Of a stretch of 64,000 nucleotides of DNA, positions 7,657 to 17,136 are shown one piece after another. A program made the position numbers and the translations under genes. Each line of letters starts with the position of its first letter. The stretch's first letter is position 1. The DNA is from Anthropogastromicrobium sp052273485. GTDB lineage: Bacteria > Bacillota > Clostridia > Lachnospirales > Lachnospiraceae. Below the pieces are notes generated by a model. That model saw nothing but the letters and a program-made list of their open reading frames with translations. It searched no databases and was not told the DNA's origin. Location of the stretch: contig DAVZID010000001.1 in the NCBI GenBank assembly GCA_052273485.1, positions 62,001 to 126,000 on the forward strand. The letters are read 5' to 3'.

Positions 7657-10641
7657 TCATTCCTCTTTTCCGGCAGTTTCTTTGCGGGCTGCCTTTGTTT
7701 TTTTGTTTTCTTTTAATGAATTGCGACGGCTGAAGGTCAGATCCAACTCGATGTTGTCTAAGTTGGAATGGGTAGAAGCAGATTTTTGGATTTGACCGAC
7801 CGGCTCAAAGAAGTCATCCTCATCGTCGTTCTCATCCATTTCAACATCGACATCGATAGTAGCTTCATCGTATTCCTCTTCATCAACGTCGGTCACATCG
7901 AGATCGGCCTCATTGACATCAGGTGCATCGAGATTGGCCTCATCGGCATCTGTTCCATCCTCCGCATTGATCTTTGTTTCATCAACTTCAGCGTGATCCT
8001 CCTCATCATGGATTTCATCCGCTTCGTTTTGGGTATCCGATTCGAGAGTATCGGATGTTTCCTGTTCCTTAAGAGCTTCTTCGTCAGCCTTGTTTTTCTT
8101 CCATAGATGGATCAGTGCGGCAATCATGATTAACAGGATAATACAAATCAGTGTGATTGCAAGACCAAGATAGAAGCCATCCGGTGTGTAATCAAGATGA
8201 ATAGTATGCGTACCCTCAGAAACCATAAAGGAAACAAAAGTATCTTTGAATCCGGTCATATCAACGACATTGCCATCAACGGTGACGGTCCAGCCGGTGT
8301 CATACGGAATCGTGGTAACCACACGTCCGTCAGAAGAAGCTGTGATTGTCGCGTCTACGCTAGTGCTTGTGTATGCAGTAACCTCCATCGGGGATTCATC
8401 GAGAATCTCGTAGAGCTGCTTTAACACATCCTCATTCAGACGATATGCAGACAGCGTGATGATGCTTGTACTGGATGAATCATCATTTGTAACGCTAAAG
8501 GTGGTGCCATCGGTCTGATAATCGAAGGACATAAAGTAGCTGCGACTCAAATTATCAAATGTTTTTGAGGTGCCATTGTAGCTGATACGAAGCTTCGAAG
8601 AACCAGATTTTGCAGAGTAGAAGCTATAATAGCCGCCCTCAGTTGTCGTGACACTCACGTTAGTTGTTCCGTTATTGTCTACTGTCAGCGGAACAAACAG
8701 GTCTTCATCGATGCCAAGTGCACGAACGAAATTGTTCCAGTTGATGCCTGGATCATCGGCATTCAGATCCCAATCCAATTCCATCGAATCGGAAACAAGA
8801 AAGCCAAGCGGCAGTGTGTAGGTATTCTTGTACAAATCAACGTTGTCAGTACTCTGATAAAAGCTTCTTAATTCGGTATCTTCTGGTTTTGCATCGTTAT
8901 CGGTATAGATTGAGTAGCGAATGCCAAGGAGCATATTAGAGGCCGGTGTGGAACCAGCAGTACCGTAAGCATTTGTCGATGACTCCAGACCGATCTTCTT
9001 ATAAAAGGAAGTCAAGTGTGCGTAGGCTGTAGAAGAGAAGATTGAAGCGGATGGGTAATCCAGCCATGCACCATCATTTTTGGTACGGTTGTTAACCTTC
9101 TCGGTGCGGTAAAATACCGTATCGTCATCGGCTGCTGCGGCAGCAGTCAGTGTGCGCACATTTGCATCGTATTCCTTGTAGGTGGTTCTTCCAACTGTTG
9201 TAACACTGGTGTAGGACATGTTGATTGTAGACTCGACGGTGATGATAATAAGCGTTACAACCGCAAGTGGCATACGCCAGTTTTTGCCCTTTGTGCGGTA
9301 CAGATGAATCAAAATGCCATACAGCATTACAAACAGAATACTTAAATAGAAGGAAGAGAACAGATAATACTGGCCATCACCAGTTCCTGTGTAAGTGTCT
9401 TCAAGTTTTTCTGCCAGAATGATAAAGGCGATAACACCGAGCAACACCCCAAGGTACTGCTTCTTTGGACGTTCCTTTAAACCAAGGAAGCCTTTGTAAC
9501 CCATTGCCAATAAAAATAATATATAGATAAAGGACTGACGACATGGCAGTGAGTTCGGATAGTGGAATCCGTGCCAGATAAAATTCAGCACATTGGTGCT
9601 AAAGCTTAAGTAAAAGAAAAGAATCAGACACAGATAGGAAATCTTTTCCTTGAAGGAAACCTTTGTGTTCATAAAGTACAGTGGGACAAACAGTAAAATG
9701 CCGACACCGCAGTAGATGTTTGGCCAGTGCTTTAAGCCAATTTCCACCTCTACATTGACCAGATGACGAGCAATCATATCATACATGGAAAAGTAAGAGG
9801 ACCAATCCTTCGGGAAACTGAAGTTGCCAGAGGCTGTGTAGGAGAGCGCTGCAATTTCTGGAAGAAGGACAACACCAGCCAGACCACCAGCCAGCAAAGA
9901 AAAAAGACCGAAGTTTAAAATCTTTTTCGGATAATTAAAATGCTTTTCTTTTGTTAAGATCATGCAGATCACAAAATAAATCACAAGTGTGATACAGATC
10001 ATGATTGCAATATAATAATTAGAAAGAATGGCAAGACCAAGGCTGATACAATACAGATAGCATTTGTCTTCGTTGATTAGGCGTTCCAAACCAAGGAAGA
10101 TCACTGGAAGAAGGAACATACAATCTAGCCACATGATATTCCAACTGTAGGCTGCCATGTAACCGCTTAAGCCGTAGAAGATGCCAAAGAAGGCAGCTGC
10201 GATGCTGTTCGTATGATTGTGTCTGTTTAAGTACCAGGTCATAGTCAGACTCGAGAGTGCCATTTTTAGCACGATGCCATAGGTGATAAATTCGATCACA
10301 AGTGAACTCGGACATAGGAATAAAAACCAGTTCAGTGGACTAGACAGATAGTAGGCAAAGATTGCCATAAAGTTTGTTCCCAGACCGATATCCCATGTGT
10401 AAAACAGGCTTTCGCCGTTTGAGAGTTTATCCTTTAACTCCTGGAAAAATGGTGCGTACTGATGATAGAGATCGGTGCGCAGAAAAGAGCGGTCGCCAAA
10501 CGGATAGATTTCCTTTCCAATGAAAATCATAATCATGGAGAAAACTGGAATAAAAAAGGCCAGAAGATACGGCAGATACGCTTTCCACGTTCGCTTTGAA
10601 TGTGTTTTTTGCATTGCAAATTTTGAAAAATTCAAATTCAT
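7657..10641 (-). CDS. YfhO-family multi-pass membrane protein with acidic tail
   Basis: A 994-residue membrane protein of the YfhO family, which in Bacillus and Listeria is linked to glycosylation of lipoteichoic acid. It resembles GT-C glycosyltransferases: about a dozen hydrophobic helices in residues 20-470, the acidic first loop (RSFLRTDLYHQY), a large extracytoplasmic beta-rich region (about 480-820) and a final membrane helix (about 825-848). Unusual is a long cytoplasmic tail, about 860-960, rich in Asp/Glu with DEAD/DV-type short repeats, ending in a basic segment. AAAGGA lies upstream of ATG 10641. It follows gtrA (39-base gap) and overlaps argH. With GtrA it suggests a flippase-plus-transferase pair for a lipid-linked sugar. 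Confidence 0.85.
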   Translation of the reverse strand: MNLNFSKFAMQKTHSKRTWKAYLPYLLAFFIPVFSMIMIFIGKEIYPFGDRSFLRTDLYHQYAPFFQELKDKLSNGESLFYTWDIGLGTNFMAIFAYYLSSPLNWFLFLCPSSLVIEFITYGIVLKMALSSLTMTWYLNRHNHTNSIAAAFFGIFYGLSGYMAAYSWNIMWLDCMFLLPVIFLGLERLINEDKCYLYCISLGLAILSNYYIAIMICITLVIYFVICMILTKEKHFNYPKKILNFGLFSLLAGGLAGVVLLPEIAALSYTASGNFSFPKDWSSYFSMYDMIARHLVNVEVEIGLKHWPNIYCGVGILLFVPLYFMNTKVSFKEKISYLCLILFFYLSFSTNVLNFIWHGFHYPNSLPCRQSFIYILFLLAMGYKGFLGLKERPKKQYLGVLLGVIAFIILAEKLEDTYTGTGDGQYYLFSSFYLSILFVMLYGILIHLYRTKGKNWRMPLAVVTLIIITVESTINMSYTSVTTVGRTTYKEYDANVRTLTAAAAADDDTVFYRTEKVNNRTKNDGAWLDYPSASIFSSTAYAHLTSFYKKIGLESSTNAYGTAGSTPASNMLLGIRYSIYTDNDAKPEDTELRSFYQSTDNVDLYKNTYTLPLGFLVSDSMELDWDLNADDPGINWNNFVRALGIDEDLFVPLTVDNNGTTNVSVTTTEGGYYSFYSAKSGSSKLRISYNGTSKTFDNLSRSYFMSFDYQTDGTTFSVTNDDSSSTSIITLSAYRLNEDVLKQLYEILDESPMEVTAYTSTSVDATITASSDGRVVTTIPYDTGWTVTVDGNVVDMTGFKDTFVSFMVSEGTHTIHLDYTPDGFYLGLAITLICIILLIMIAALIHLWKKNKADEEALKEQETSDTLESDTQNEADEIHDEEDHAEVDETKINAEDGTDADEANLDAPDVNEADLDVTDVDEEEYDEATIDVDVEMDENDDEDDFFEPVGQIQKSASTHSNLDNIELDLTFSRRNSLKENKKTKAARKETAGKEE

Positions 10642-10680
10642 AGCGCAAATCCTTTCTTATTAATGCATCGTTATGATACA

Positions 10681-11160
10681 TTATTTTTCTTTTTTAAAGA
10701 CAAGAAGTTTACTGCCAATGTAGTTGATCAAAAGAACAAATACATTGGATAACAGCTTCATTGCTGGCTCATTCCATCCAAGCAGGCTGACCGTAACCTC
10801 CATGAAGGCGGTATCCACAAAAAAGGAAAAGACGCGGCAGCTGATAAATGGAATCAATTCTTTTTTTAAGACAGGTATCGACCAGTCTTCTGATAAGAAA
10901 ACAAAAATCTTGTTGCTGACATAGGCAAATGCAACGGCCAACACCCAGGAGATACATTGGGAGACAAGCACGCCTGCAAACATGCGGACCAAAAAGTAAC
11001 TGACATAGCTTACTACGGTTGTAAGGACACCGCAGACAAGATAACTAATCACTTCATAGTTGCAAAAGCGCGACAAAACAGGATTTTTGGCAGCCCACTG
11101 GCAAATACGCAGATGAACTGCCCAGCGGATCAGGGGAAAATTCATAATTTTGTCTTTCAT
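10681..11160 (-). CDS. GtrA-family membrane protein
   Basis: A 159-residue protein with four membrane segments (about 36-60, 62-85, 100-120, 130-152) and the GtrA-family YLVCGVLTTVVSY start and YVSNKIFVF motif between helices 2 and 3. GtrA proteins are thought to flip polyprenyl-phosphate-linked sugars across the membrane for surface glycosylation. It begins at ATG 11160 with AAAGGAG about 11 bases upstream. It is first in the gtrA-yfhO-argH run; the YfhO neighbour is a likely partner that uses the flipped donor. Confidence 0.88.
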   Translation of the reverse strand: MKDKIMNFPLIRWAVHLRICQWAAKNPVLSRFCNYEVISYLVCGVLTTVVSYVSYFLVRMFAGVLVSQCISWVLAVAFAYVSNKIFVFLSEDWSIPVLKKELIPFISCRVFSFFVDTAFMEVTVSLLGWNEPAMKLLSNVFVLLINYIGSKLLVFKKEK

Positions 11161-11391
11161 AATAAATAGTGCTCCTTTTGAAATCCAATTTTAAGATTCA
11201 ACTTAAAATGAAAATGCTTTACAGATGATTCAAATTCGCATATAATAAGGAATGCGTTTGGCCATCTGGCCGATGTAAACTTGTAAACAACACGGCATCC
11301 TTATTGTAATATAGGATGAGAAAAAAGTAAATGTTTTTCTTTCCGCATTGAGCACAGAGAAATTTTCTGCAGTATTGAAAGGTATTCGTAT

Positions 11392-12468
11392 ATGACTGAA
11401 CAAGAACGCAAGAAAGCATTTGAAAAGCAAAGAAAAATTGCAAAGAGAAAGGAAAAAGAAGCAGACGGCACCTTAGAAATGGAACGTCGAATTTTACTCG
11501 AAAGAAAACTACGTGAAGAACGGCGCAGACATGAGAAAATTCGGGCATTCAAGCAGCGTCTCGTGGCAATGGTCGTATTGCTCGTGCTGGTTGTCATCGC
11601 ACTGTCTGTCCTTTTTCACACTTGTAGTAAAAAAAGTAAGGAATCGAAAAAAGAGCTTCCAATCCAGACCACGCAGGAGGCGGCAACAAATTCGATTGAG
11701 ACGGACAATGAACCTAACGGTGAAGTGGCACAGACACAGTTTCAAGAAAATCCGTCGCAGACTGTTCCAGAAACGGTTTTAAGTGAGACACAGCCAGAAA
11801 CACAGGGGCAGGTGCCAGCGGAAACGGTTGAACAGACTTCGAGCGAGCAGGAACAGCCAGTTGAGAGCCAGGCGGCAGAATCCGTGGCAGCGACGGTAAA
11901 TGCAGTAGATCCATCACAGATCATTGATCCATCCGGTATTGTAATTCCAAATTGGATTACGGTTGATCTGATTCATATCAATGATATATCCAGACCGGCG
12001 ATCGCACTCGATGCAGTTCACGATATTGCGATTCACTATGTGGCAAATCCGGGCAGCTCCGCAAAGGCAAACCGCGACTATTTTGATTCACTTGATAACC
12101 CGGCAGTAGAGGGCGCCGGAAGGCAGGCGAGTGCGCATCTGATTGTCGGTCTTGAGGGCGAGGTGGTACAGTGTCTTCCATTAAATGAGATGGCATATGC
12201 GGTTCGTTCCAGAAATCCAGACACGATCTCAATTGAGGTGTGTCATCCGGATGAGACCGGAAAGTTTTCGGACGTTACATACAACACGCTTGTCAAACTG
12301 ACGGCATGGCTTTTGCAGCAGGAGAATCTCACACCGGATCATGTGATTCGTCATTTCGACTGTGATGGAAAATATTGCCCGCTTTATTATGTGGAGCACG
12401 AGGATGCATGGAATAAGCTGAAGCAGGATATAGCAGATTATTATTATGCAAATCCAAATATTCAGTAA
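11392..12468 (+). CDS. N-acetylmuramoyl-L-alanine amidase, membrane-anchored
   Basis: Zinc amidase that cuts the bond between MurNAc and the stem peptide, acting outside the cell. 358 residues: a strongly charged cytoplasmic N terminus (residues 1-58, Lys/Arg/Glu-rich), one membrane helix (about 60-80), a Gln/Glu/Thr-rich spacer (85-165) and a C-terminal Amidase_2 domain (about 185-345). Likely zinc ligands are His215 (AIHYV), His321 (IRHFD) and Cys329 (KYCPLYY), the T7-lysozyme pattern. AAAGG lies 9-10 bases before ATG 11392. It is divergent from gtrA and precedes ackA. The signal-anchor suggests tethering to the membrane rather than release. Confidence 0.9.
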   Translation: MTEQERKKAFEKQRKIAKRKEKEADGTLEMERRILLERKLREERRRHEKIRAFKQRLVAMVVLLVLVVIALSVLFHTCSKKSKESKKELPIQTTQEAATNSIETDNEPNGEVAQTQFQENPSQTVPETVLSETQPETQGQVPAETVEQTSSEQEQPVESQAAESVAATVNAVDPSQIIDPSGIVIPNWITVDLIHINDISRPAIALDAVHDIAIHYVANPGSSAKANRDYFDSLDNPAVEGAGRQASAHLIVGLEGEVVQCLPLNEMAYAVRSRNPDTISIEVCHPDETGKFSDVTYNTLVKLTAWLLQQENLTPDHVIRHFDCDGKYCPLYYVEHEDAWNKLKQDIADYYYANPNIQ

Positions 12469-12488
12469 ACTTTAGGGCAACTTTGTAC

Positions 12489-12517
12489 TTTACAACCTTT
12501 TTGAAACGCGGTAGAAT
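12489..12517 (+). promoter_or_regulatory. Sigma-A type promoter of ackA
   Basis: TTTACA (12489-12494), 17 bases, TAGAAT (12512-12517). Good match to the housekeeping consensus, placed 90 bases before ackA and immediately after the amidase stop. Confidence 0.7.
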
Positions 12518-12528
12518 AGAATTAGCCT

Positions 12529-12567
12529 GTTGCGGTCTAGGGACAGTCTGCCCCTACGGACGGCAAC
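12529..12567 (+). promoter_or_regulatory. Long 5'-leader hairpin before ackA
   Basis: GTTGC-GTC-TAGGGACAG pairs with CTGCCCCTA-GGAC-GGCAAC across a one-to-three-base loop, about 16 paired bases. It would start within about five bases of the predicted transcript start, and a second small hairpin GCTGC-AAGG-GCAGC (12577-12590) follows before the ribosome binding site. A 5' stem like this commonly protects an mRNA; no U-run makes it a terminator. Confidence 0.6.
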
Positions 12568-12606
12568 GATACAAACGCTGCAAGGGCAGCAGATGGGAGA
12601 TAAATT

Positions 12607-13797
12607 ATGAAGGTATTAGTTATTAACTGCGGCAGTTCTTCTCTGAAGTATCAGCTGATTGATTCACAGACGGAGGAGGTACTGGCAAAGGGACTTTGCG
12701 AGAGAATCGGTATTGATGGTTCCAAGCTGACTCATAAGCCAACTGGAAAGGAAGACTATGTAGTAGAGTCTCCGATGAAGGATCACCAGATTGCTGTAAA
12801 GCTTGTGCTGGATGCACTGACCGATAAGGATCACGGTGTAATCGCCGATATCAAGGAAATCTCAGCAGTAGGCCATCGCGTTCTGCACGCAGGTCAGGTA
12901 TACAGCGATTCTATCGTTGTAAATGAGGATGTTAAGAGAGTCATCAGAGAGTGCTTCGACCTTGGACCTCTGCACAATCCAGCAAACCTGATCGGTATTG
13001 AGGCATGTGAGGCAGCTATGCCAGGCGTACCGCAAGTAGCAGTATTTGATACCGCATTTGGACAGAGCATGCCAAGAAAGGCATATCTGTATGCAATTCC
13101 ATATGAGTACTATGAAAAGTATGGCATCCGTCGTTACGGCTTCCACGGAACCAGCCACAGCTTCGTTTCCAAGGAGACCATCAAGTTTGCAAAACTGGAT
13201 CCAGAGAACTGCAAGGTTATCGTTTGCCATTTAGGAAACGGTGCAAGTATTTCCGCATCCATCGGTGGCAAGTGTGTCGATACCAGTATGGGTCTGACTC
13301 CTTTGGAAGGTTTGATCATGGGTACCAGAAGTGGTGACATCGATCCGGCTGTTGTTCAGTATATCTGCAACAAGGAGAACAAGACGGTTGATGAGGTATT
13401 AAATATCTTAAATAAGAAGTCCGGTGTTCTTGGTATCTCCGGTGTTTCCAGCGACTTCCGCGATATCACAAAGGCTGAGAACGAAGGAAATGAGAGAGCA
13501 AAGGCCGCAAACGAGGCATTTATCTACCGTGTAATCAAGTACATCGGCGCATATGTTGCTGCTATGAACGGTGTAGATGCAATCGCATTTACTGCAGGTG
13601 TTGGTGAAAATGATGTAAATGCAAGAGAGAAGATCTTAAGCGGTCTGACTTACCTTGGCATCGAGGTTGACCATGAGGCAAACAAGAGAAGAGGCGAGAA
13701 TACTATGATCTCCACTCCAGCTTCTAAGGTTAAGGTTGCTGTTATCCCGACAAACGAGGAGTTAGCAATCGCAAGAGAGACTGTTGCATTAGTATAA
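12607..13797 (+). CDS. ackA: Acetate kinase
   Basis: Converts acetyl phosphate and ADP to acetate and ATP, the main energy-yielding fermentation step in Clostridia. 396 residues, full length. Family signatures are plain: MKVLVINCGSSSLKYQL at the N terminus, YGFHGTSHSFV, HLGNGASI and GTRSGDIDP, all ASKHA-fold nucleotide and acetate contacts. GGGAG stands 7-8 bases before ATG 12607. pta, the usual partner, is not adjacent. Its own promoter (12489-12517) and a strongly structured leader suggest it is a monocistronic, highly expressed gene. Confidence 0.97.
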   Translation: MKVLVINCGSSSLKYQLIDSQTEEVLAKGLCERIGIDGSKLTHKPTGKEDYVVESPMKDHQIAVKLVLDALTDKDHGVIADIKEISAVGHRVLHAGQVYSDSIVVNEDVKRVIRECFDLGPLHNPANLIGIEACEAAMPGVPQVAVFDTAFGQSMPRKAYLYAIPYEYYEKYGIRRYGFHGTSHSFVSKETIKFAKLDPENCKVIVCHLGNGASISASIGGKCVDTSMGLTPLEGLIMGTRSGDIDPAVVQYICNKENKTVDEVLNILNKKSGVLGISGVSSDFRDITKAENEGNERAKAANEAFIYRVIKYIGAYVAAMNGVDAIAFTAGVGENDVNAREKILSGLTYLGIEVDHEANKRRGENTMISTPASKVKVAVIPTNEELAIARETVALV

Positions 13798-13820
13798 GTC
13801 GATACAACAAGCAAAGAATA

Positions 13821-13856
13821 AGGCAGCAGCTGCAAAGGCAGCTGCTGCTTGTTTCT
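13821..13856 (+). terminator. Hairpin after ackA
   Basis: GGCAGCAGCTGC-aaa-GGCAGCTGCTGC at about 13822-13851 forms a GC-rich stem followed by TTGTTTCT. A weak T-tract makes it a likely but imperfect terminator for ackA. Confidence 0.6.
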
Positions 13857-13887
13857 ATAAACGTTTTATGAAAGGTTGGGTTACAAA

Positions 13888-15702
13888 TTGTCGTTATCAG
13901 AACAGAGCAGGATTCGCAATTTCTGTATTATTGCGCATATAGACCACGGAAAGTCCACACTGGCGGACCGTATTATTGAAAAGACAGGCCTTTTGACCAG
14001 CAGACAGATGCAGGAACAGGTTCTGGACAATATGGATCTTGAAAGAGAGAGAGGCATAACCATAAAGTCCCAGGCTGTGCGTACGGTGTATAAGGCCAAG
14101 GATGGGGAGGAGTATATTTTCAATCTGATTGATACGCCTGGACATGTCGATTTTAATTATGAAGTATCACGAAGTCTTGCCGCATGTGACGGTGCCATTT
14201 TGGTTGTCGATGCTGCACAGGGTATTGAGGCACAGACACTGGCAAACGTCTATCTGGCACTTGACCATGATCTGGACGTTTTCCCGGTTATCAATAAGAT
14301 TGACCTGCCGAGTGCCGATCCAGACCGTGTAGCAGCTGAGATTGAGGATGTCATCGGCATTGAGGCACAGGATGCACCGCGCATTTCTGCAAAGAACGGA
14401 ATCAACATTGAAGCCGTTTTGGAAGAGATTGTTCACAAGATTCCGGCACCAAAGGGCGATGCCAACGCACCACTTAAGGCATTGATTTTTGACTCCAAGT
14501 ATGATTCCTACCGCGGTGTCATTGTCTTTTGTCGTATCATGGAAGGAACTGTTAAAAAGGGCGACACTGTCCGCATGATGGCAACGGGCGCTGTGGAAGA
14601 GGTCGTTGAGGTTGGTTACTTTGGTGCAGGTCAGTTTATCGCATGCGATGAACTTTCCGCCGGTATGGTTGGCTATATTACCGCAAGCATCAAAAATGTG
14701 CGTGAGACACGCGTCGGTGACACAATCACAAACAATGACAATCCGGCAGCAGAGCCGCTTCCAGGCTATAAAAAGGTCAATCCGATGGTATATTGTGGTC
14801 TGTATCCGGCTGACGGTGCAAAGTACCCGGATCTTCGCGATGCACTCGAAAAGCTTCAGTTAAATGATGCCTCTTTGCAGTACGAACCAGAGACTTCTAT
14901 CGCACTTGGCTTTGGTTTTCGCTGTGGCTTTTTAGGTCTTCTTCATTTGGAGATTATTCAGGAGCGTCTGGAAAGAGAATATAACCTTGACCTTGTTACT
15001 ACGGCACCGGGCGTTGTCTACCATATTTATAAGACAGATGGCACGATGATCGAGCTGACCAATCCGTCCAACATGCCGGACCCGTCCGCAATCGAGCATA
15101 TGGAAGAGCCAGTCGTTTCTGCCGAGATCATGGTAACGAGCGAGTATATCGGTGCAATCATGGATCTGTGCCAGGAGCGAAGAGGTATCTACCTTGGCAT
15201 GGAGTATATCGAGGAGAATCGTGCTGTATTAAAGTACGATCTGCCATTAAATGAGATTATCTACGATTTCTTTGATGCACTCAAGTCTCGTTCAAGAGGC
15301 TATGCGTCTTTCGATTACGAACTTAAGGGCTATATGCGCTCTGAGCTTGTTAAACTCGATATCCTTGTAAATAAGGAAACCGTCGATGCGCTTTCCTTCA
15401 TCGTGTTTGCAGACAGCGCTTACGAAAGAGGAAGAAAGATGTGCGAAAAGCTCAAGGATGAGATTCCAAGACAGCTTTTTGAGATTCCGATTCAGGCAGC
15501 AATTGGCAGCAAGATTATCGCTAGAGAGACTGTTCGTGCAATGCGTAAGGATGTCCTTGCAAAATGTTACGGTGGTGATATCAGCCGTAAGAAGAAGCTT
15601 CTTGAAAAGCAGAAGGAAGGAAAGAAGCGTATGCGTATGGTCGGAAACGTAGAGATTCCGCAGAAGGCATTTATGAGCGTGCTTAAGCTCGATGAGGAGT
15701 AA
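13888..15702 (+). CDS. lepA: Elongation factor 4 (LepA), ribosome back-translocase
   Basis: Translational GTPase of the EF-G type. From TTG 13888 it is 604 residues and begins MSLSEQSRIRNFCIIAHIDHGKST, matching the family N terminus. G1 is AHIDHGKST (16-24), G3 DTPGH, G4 NKID. The LepA-specific C-terminal domain with RMRMVGNVEIPQ-type ending is present. A TTG at 13876 in the same frame touches the AAAGG site (13871-13875), so 13888 with a 12-base spacer is preferred. hemW starts five bases after its stop, and lepA-hemW is a common Firmicutes order. Confidence 0.96.
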   Translation: MSLSEQSRIRNFCIIAHIDHGKSTLADRIIEKTGLLTSRQMQEQVLDNMDLERERGITIKSQAVRTVYKAKDGEEYIFNLIDTPGHVDFNYEVSRSLAACDGAILVVDAAQGIEAQTLANVYLALDHDLDVFPVINKIDLPSADPDRVAAEIEDVIGIEAQDAPRISAKNGINIEAVLEEIVHKIPAPKGDANAPLKALIFDSKYDSYRGVIVFCRIMEGTVKKGDTVRMMATGAVEEVVEVGYFGAGQFIACDELSAGMVGYITASIKNVRETRVGDTITNNDNPAAEPLPGYKKVNPMVYCGLYPADGAKYPDLRDALEKLQLNDASLQYEPETSIALGFGFRCGFLGLLHLEIIQERLEREYNLDLVTTAPGVVYHIYKTDGTMIELTNPSNMPDPSAIEHMEEPVVSAEIMVTSEYIGAIMDLCQERRGIYLGMEYIEENRAVLKYDLPLNEIIYDFFDALKSRSRGYASFDYELKGYMRSELVKLDILVNKETVDALSFIVFADSAYERGRKMCEKLKDEIPRQLFEIPIQAAIGSKIIARETVRAMRKDVLAKCYGGDISRKKKLLEKQKEGKKRMRMVGNVEIPQKAFMSVLKLDEE

Positions 15703-15706
15703 TCCC

Positions 15707-17029
15707 GTGCAGGCGCAAAGATCATCGCAAGAACAGGTATTGCCAAAACAGCCAGTAGTACAGGGGTCCCCCCTCGGTCTTTATATTCACATCCCATTTT
15801 GTGTGAGAAAATGTCGTTACTGCGATTTCTTGTCTGCTCCTGCATCCGATGAGGTTCGGGCCGCGTACCTTCGCAGTCTAAACGGTCAAATCCGAGCGAT
15901 TGGCAGACGGCTACAGGCAGATTCGGCTTTAAATCCGAGTGCAGATGATTCAAATGTAAGGGGAAATGAAAGGGCAAATAACACAATTTCCGACTATATG
16001 GTCGACAGCATCTTCATCGGAGGTGGAACACCATCATTATTATCATCATCTCAGATGACTGCGTTAATGGATACCGTACGAGAATCCTTTGTTCTCTCAT
16101 CGGATGTCGAAATCACCGCAGAGTGCAACCCCGGCACAGTCAATGAGGAAAAGCTTCGCGCTTACAAAAAGGCAGGAATCAACCGCTTAAGCATCGGACT
16201 TCAGTCCTCCGACAACGAAGAACTGGCGCTTCTCGGGCGTATTCACACATGGGAAGACTTTTTGGCTACCTTTGAGTTAGCTCGCAGCGTCGGTTTTGAC
16301 AACATCAACATCGACGTGATGGGTTCCCTTCCAGGTCAGACACCGGCCTCCTATCAGAAAACGCTTGAGCGAGTTCTCGCACTTCGCCCGGAGCATATCT
16401 CTGCCTACAGTCTTATCATCGAAGAAGGTACGCCATTCTTTGACGAATACGGTGACGAAGATGCGTGCCGCGTCTGTTCAGGTGATGGTCAAAAAGCCCT
16501 CCCTTCCGAAGACGAGGTTGTCCAGATGGACGAACTTACTTGGAAGCTTCTTGCGCAGGCAGGTTACGAACATTATGAGATTTCCAACTACGCACTTTCA
16601 GGAAGACAGTGTAAGCACAATCTAAAATATTGGCACTGCGGCGAGTATCTTGGTGTCGGCACGGGTGCCGCTTCTTATATAAGAAGGAAAAGTGATTTTC
16701 TTCGCTTAAAGGTTCGCACCGATACAAAAGAATTTTCTCAAATTAATTGGGAATTGCCAGAATCCATCTTCACTTGCTATCTTGAGTGCGAGACACTTAC
16801 TCGCTTCGAGCAGATGGAAGAAATGGCATTTCTTGGTCTTCGCACAAAAGAGGGGGTACGACTGGCGGACTTTTACGCACGCTTCGGTGAGACTTTTGAC
16901 GAAGTATATGGGGACGTGATCAAGCGATATACCGCGATGGGGATGATGCAAGCCGATGACACACATGTGGCGCTCACGCTTAAGGGCATGGAGGTCGCAA
17001 ACTGGATCATGGCTGATTTCTGTGGGTAA
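15707..17029 (+). CDS. hemW: Radical SAM heme chaperone HemW
   Basis: HemN-like radical SAM protein; characterised HemW proteins bind heme and deliver it rather than oxidise coproporphyrinogen. From GTG 15707 (GAGGAG 7 bases upstream, just over the lepA stop) it is 440 residues. The cluster motif is C32xxxC36xxC39 followed by DF (CVRKCRYCDF), the HemW form that lacks the fourth Cys typical of HemN. Further HemW blocks are FIGGGTPSLL, ECNPGT, RLSIGLQS and YEHYEISNYA. An ATG at 15692 would overlap lepA by 11 bases without a good ribosome binding site. The function as a heme chaperone is by family, not shown here. Confidence 0.92.
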   Translation: MQAQRSSQEQVLPKQPVVQGSPLGLYIHIPFCVRKCRYCDFLSAPASDEVRAAYLRSLNGQIRAIGRRLQADSALNPSADDSNVRGNERANNTISDYMVDSIFIGGGTPSLLSSSQMTALMDTVRESFVLSSDVEITAECNPGTVNEEKLRAYKKAGINRLSIGLQSSDNEELALLGRIHTWEDFLATFELARSVGFDNINIDVMGSLPGQTPASYQKTLERVLALRPEHISAYSLIIEEGTPFFDEYGDEDACRVCSGDGQKALPSEDEVVQMDELTWKLLAQAGYEHYEISNYALSGRQCKHNLKYWHCGEYLGVGTGAASYIRRKSDFLRLKVRTDTKEFSQINWELPESIFTCYLECETLTRFEQMEEMAFLGLRTKEGVRLADFYARFGETFDEVYGDVIKRYTAMGMMQADDTHVALTLKGMEVANWIMADFCG

Positions 17030-17040
17030 ACTTCGCAGAA

Positions 17041-17095
17041 TGTAAAATTTTCAGGCGAAAACCTAGTGAATTTATTCCTGGGTTAAGTCAGTATA
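17041..17095. repeat. Partial copy of flank sequence of the 130-nt element
   Basis: TTCGCAG, AAAATTTT, AAAACC, AGTG, GGT and AAGTCA occur in the same order and spacing as at 17947-18002 (TTCGGCAG, AAAATTTT, AAAACC, AGTG, GGT, AAGTCA), about 70 percent alike over 55 bases by eye. At 17947-18002 this block adjoins copy A of the 130-nt repeat; here it abuts the hemW stop with no core. A 7-bp stem AACCTAG/CTGGGTT is possible. Confidence 0.5.
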
Positions 17096-17097
17096 CA

Positions 17098-17121
17098 GTG
17101 CTGCAGTGCTAGCTGCAGCAC
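17098..17121 (+). promoter_or_regulatory. Perfect hairpin before the YcxB-like gene
   Basis: GTGCTGCAG, six-base loop TGCTAG, CTGCAGCAC: a perfect 9-bp stem ending about six bases before the GAGG ribosome binding site. It could act as a transcript-processing or stability element. No T-run follows, so it is not a standard terminator. Confidence 0.5.
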
Positions 17122-17136
17122 GGAAAAGAGGAAAAG

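Noticed and set aside
7768..8106. Long plus-strand frame opposite the acidic tail of YfhO
   Set aside because: Antisense shadow of the Asp/Glu-rich codons; hydrophobic residues are produced by the complement of GAT/GAA runs.
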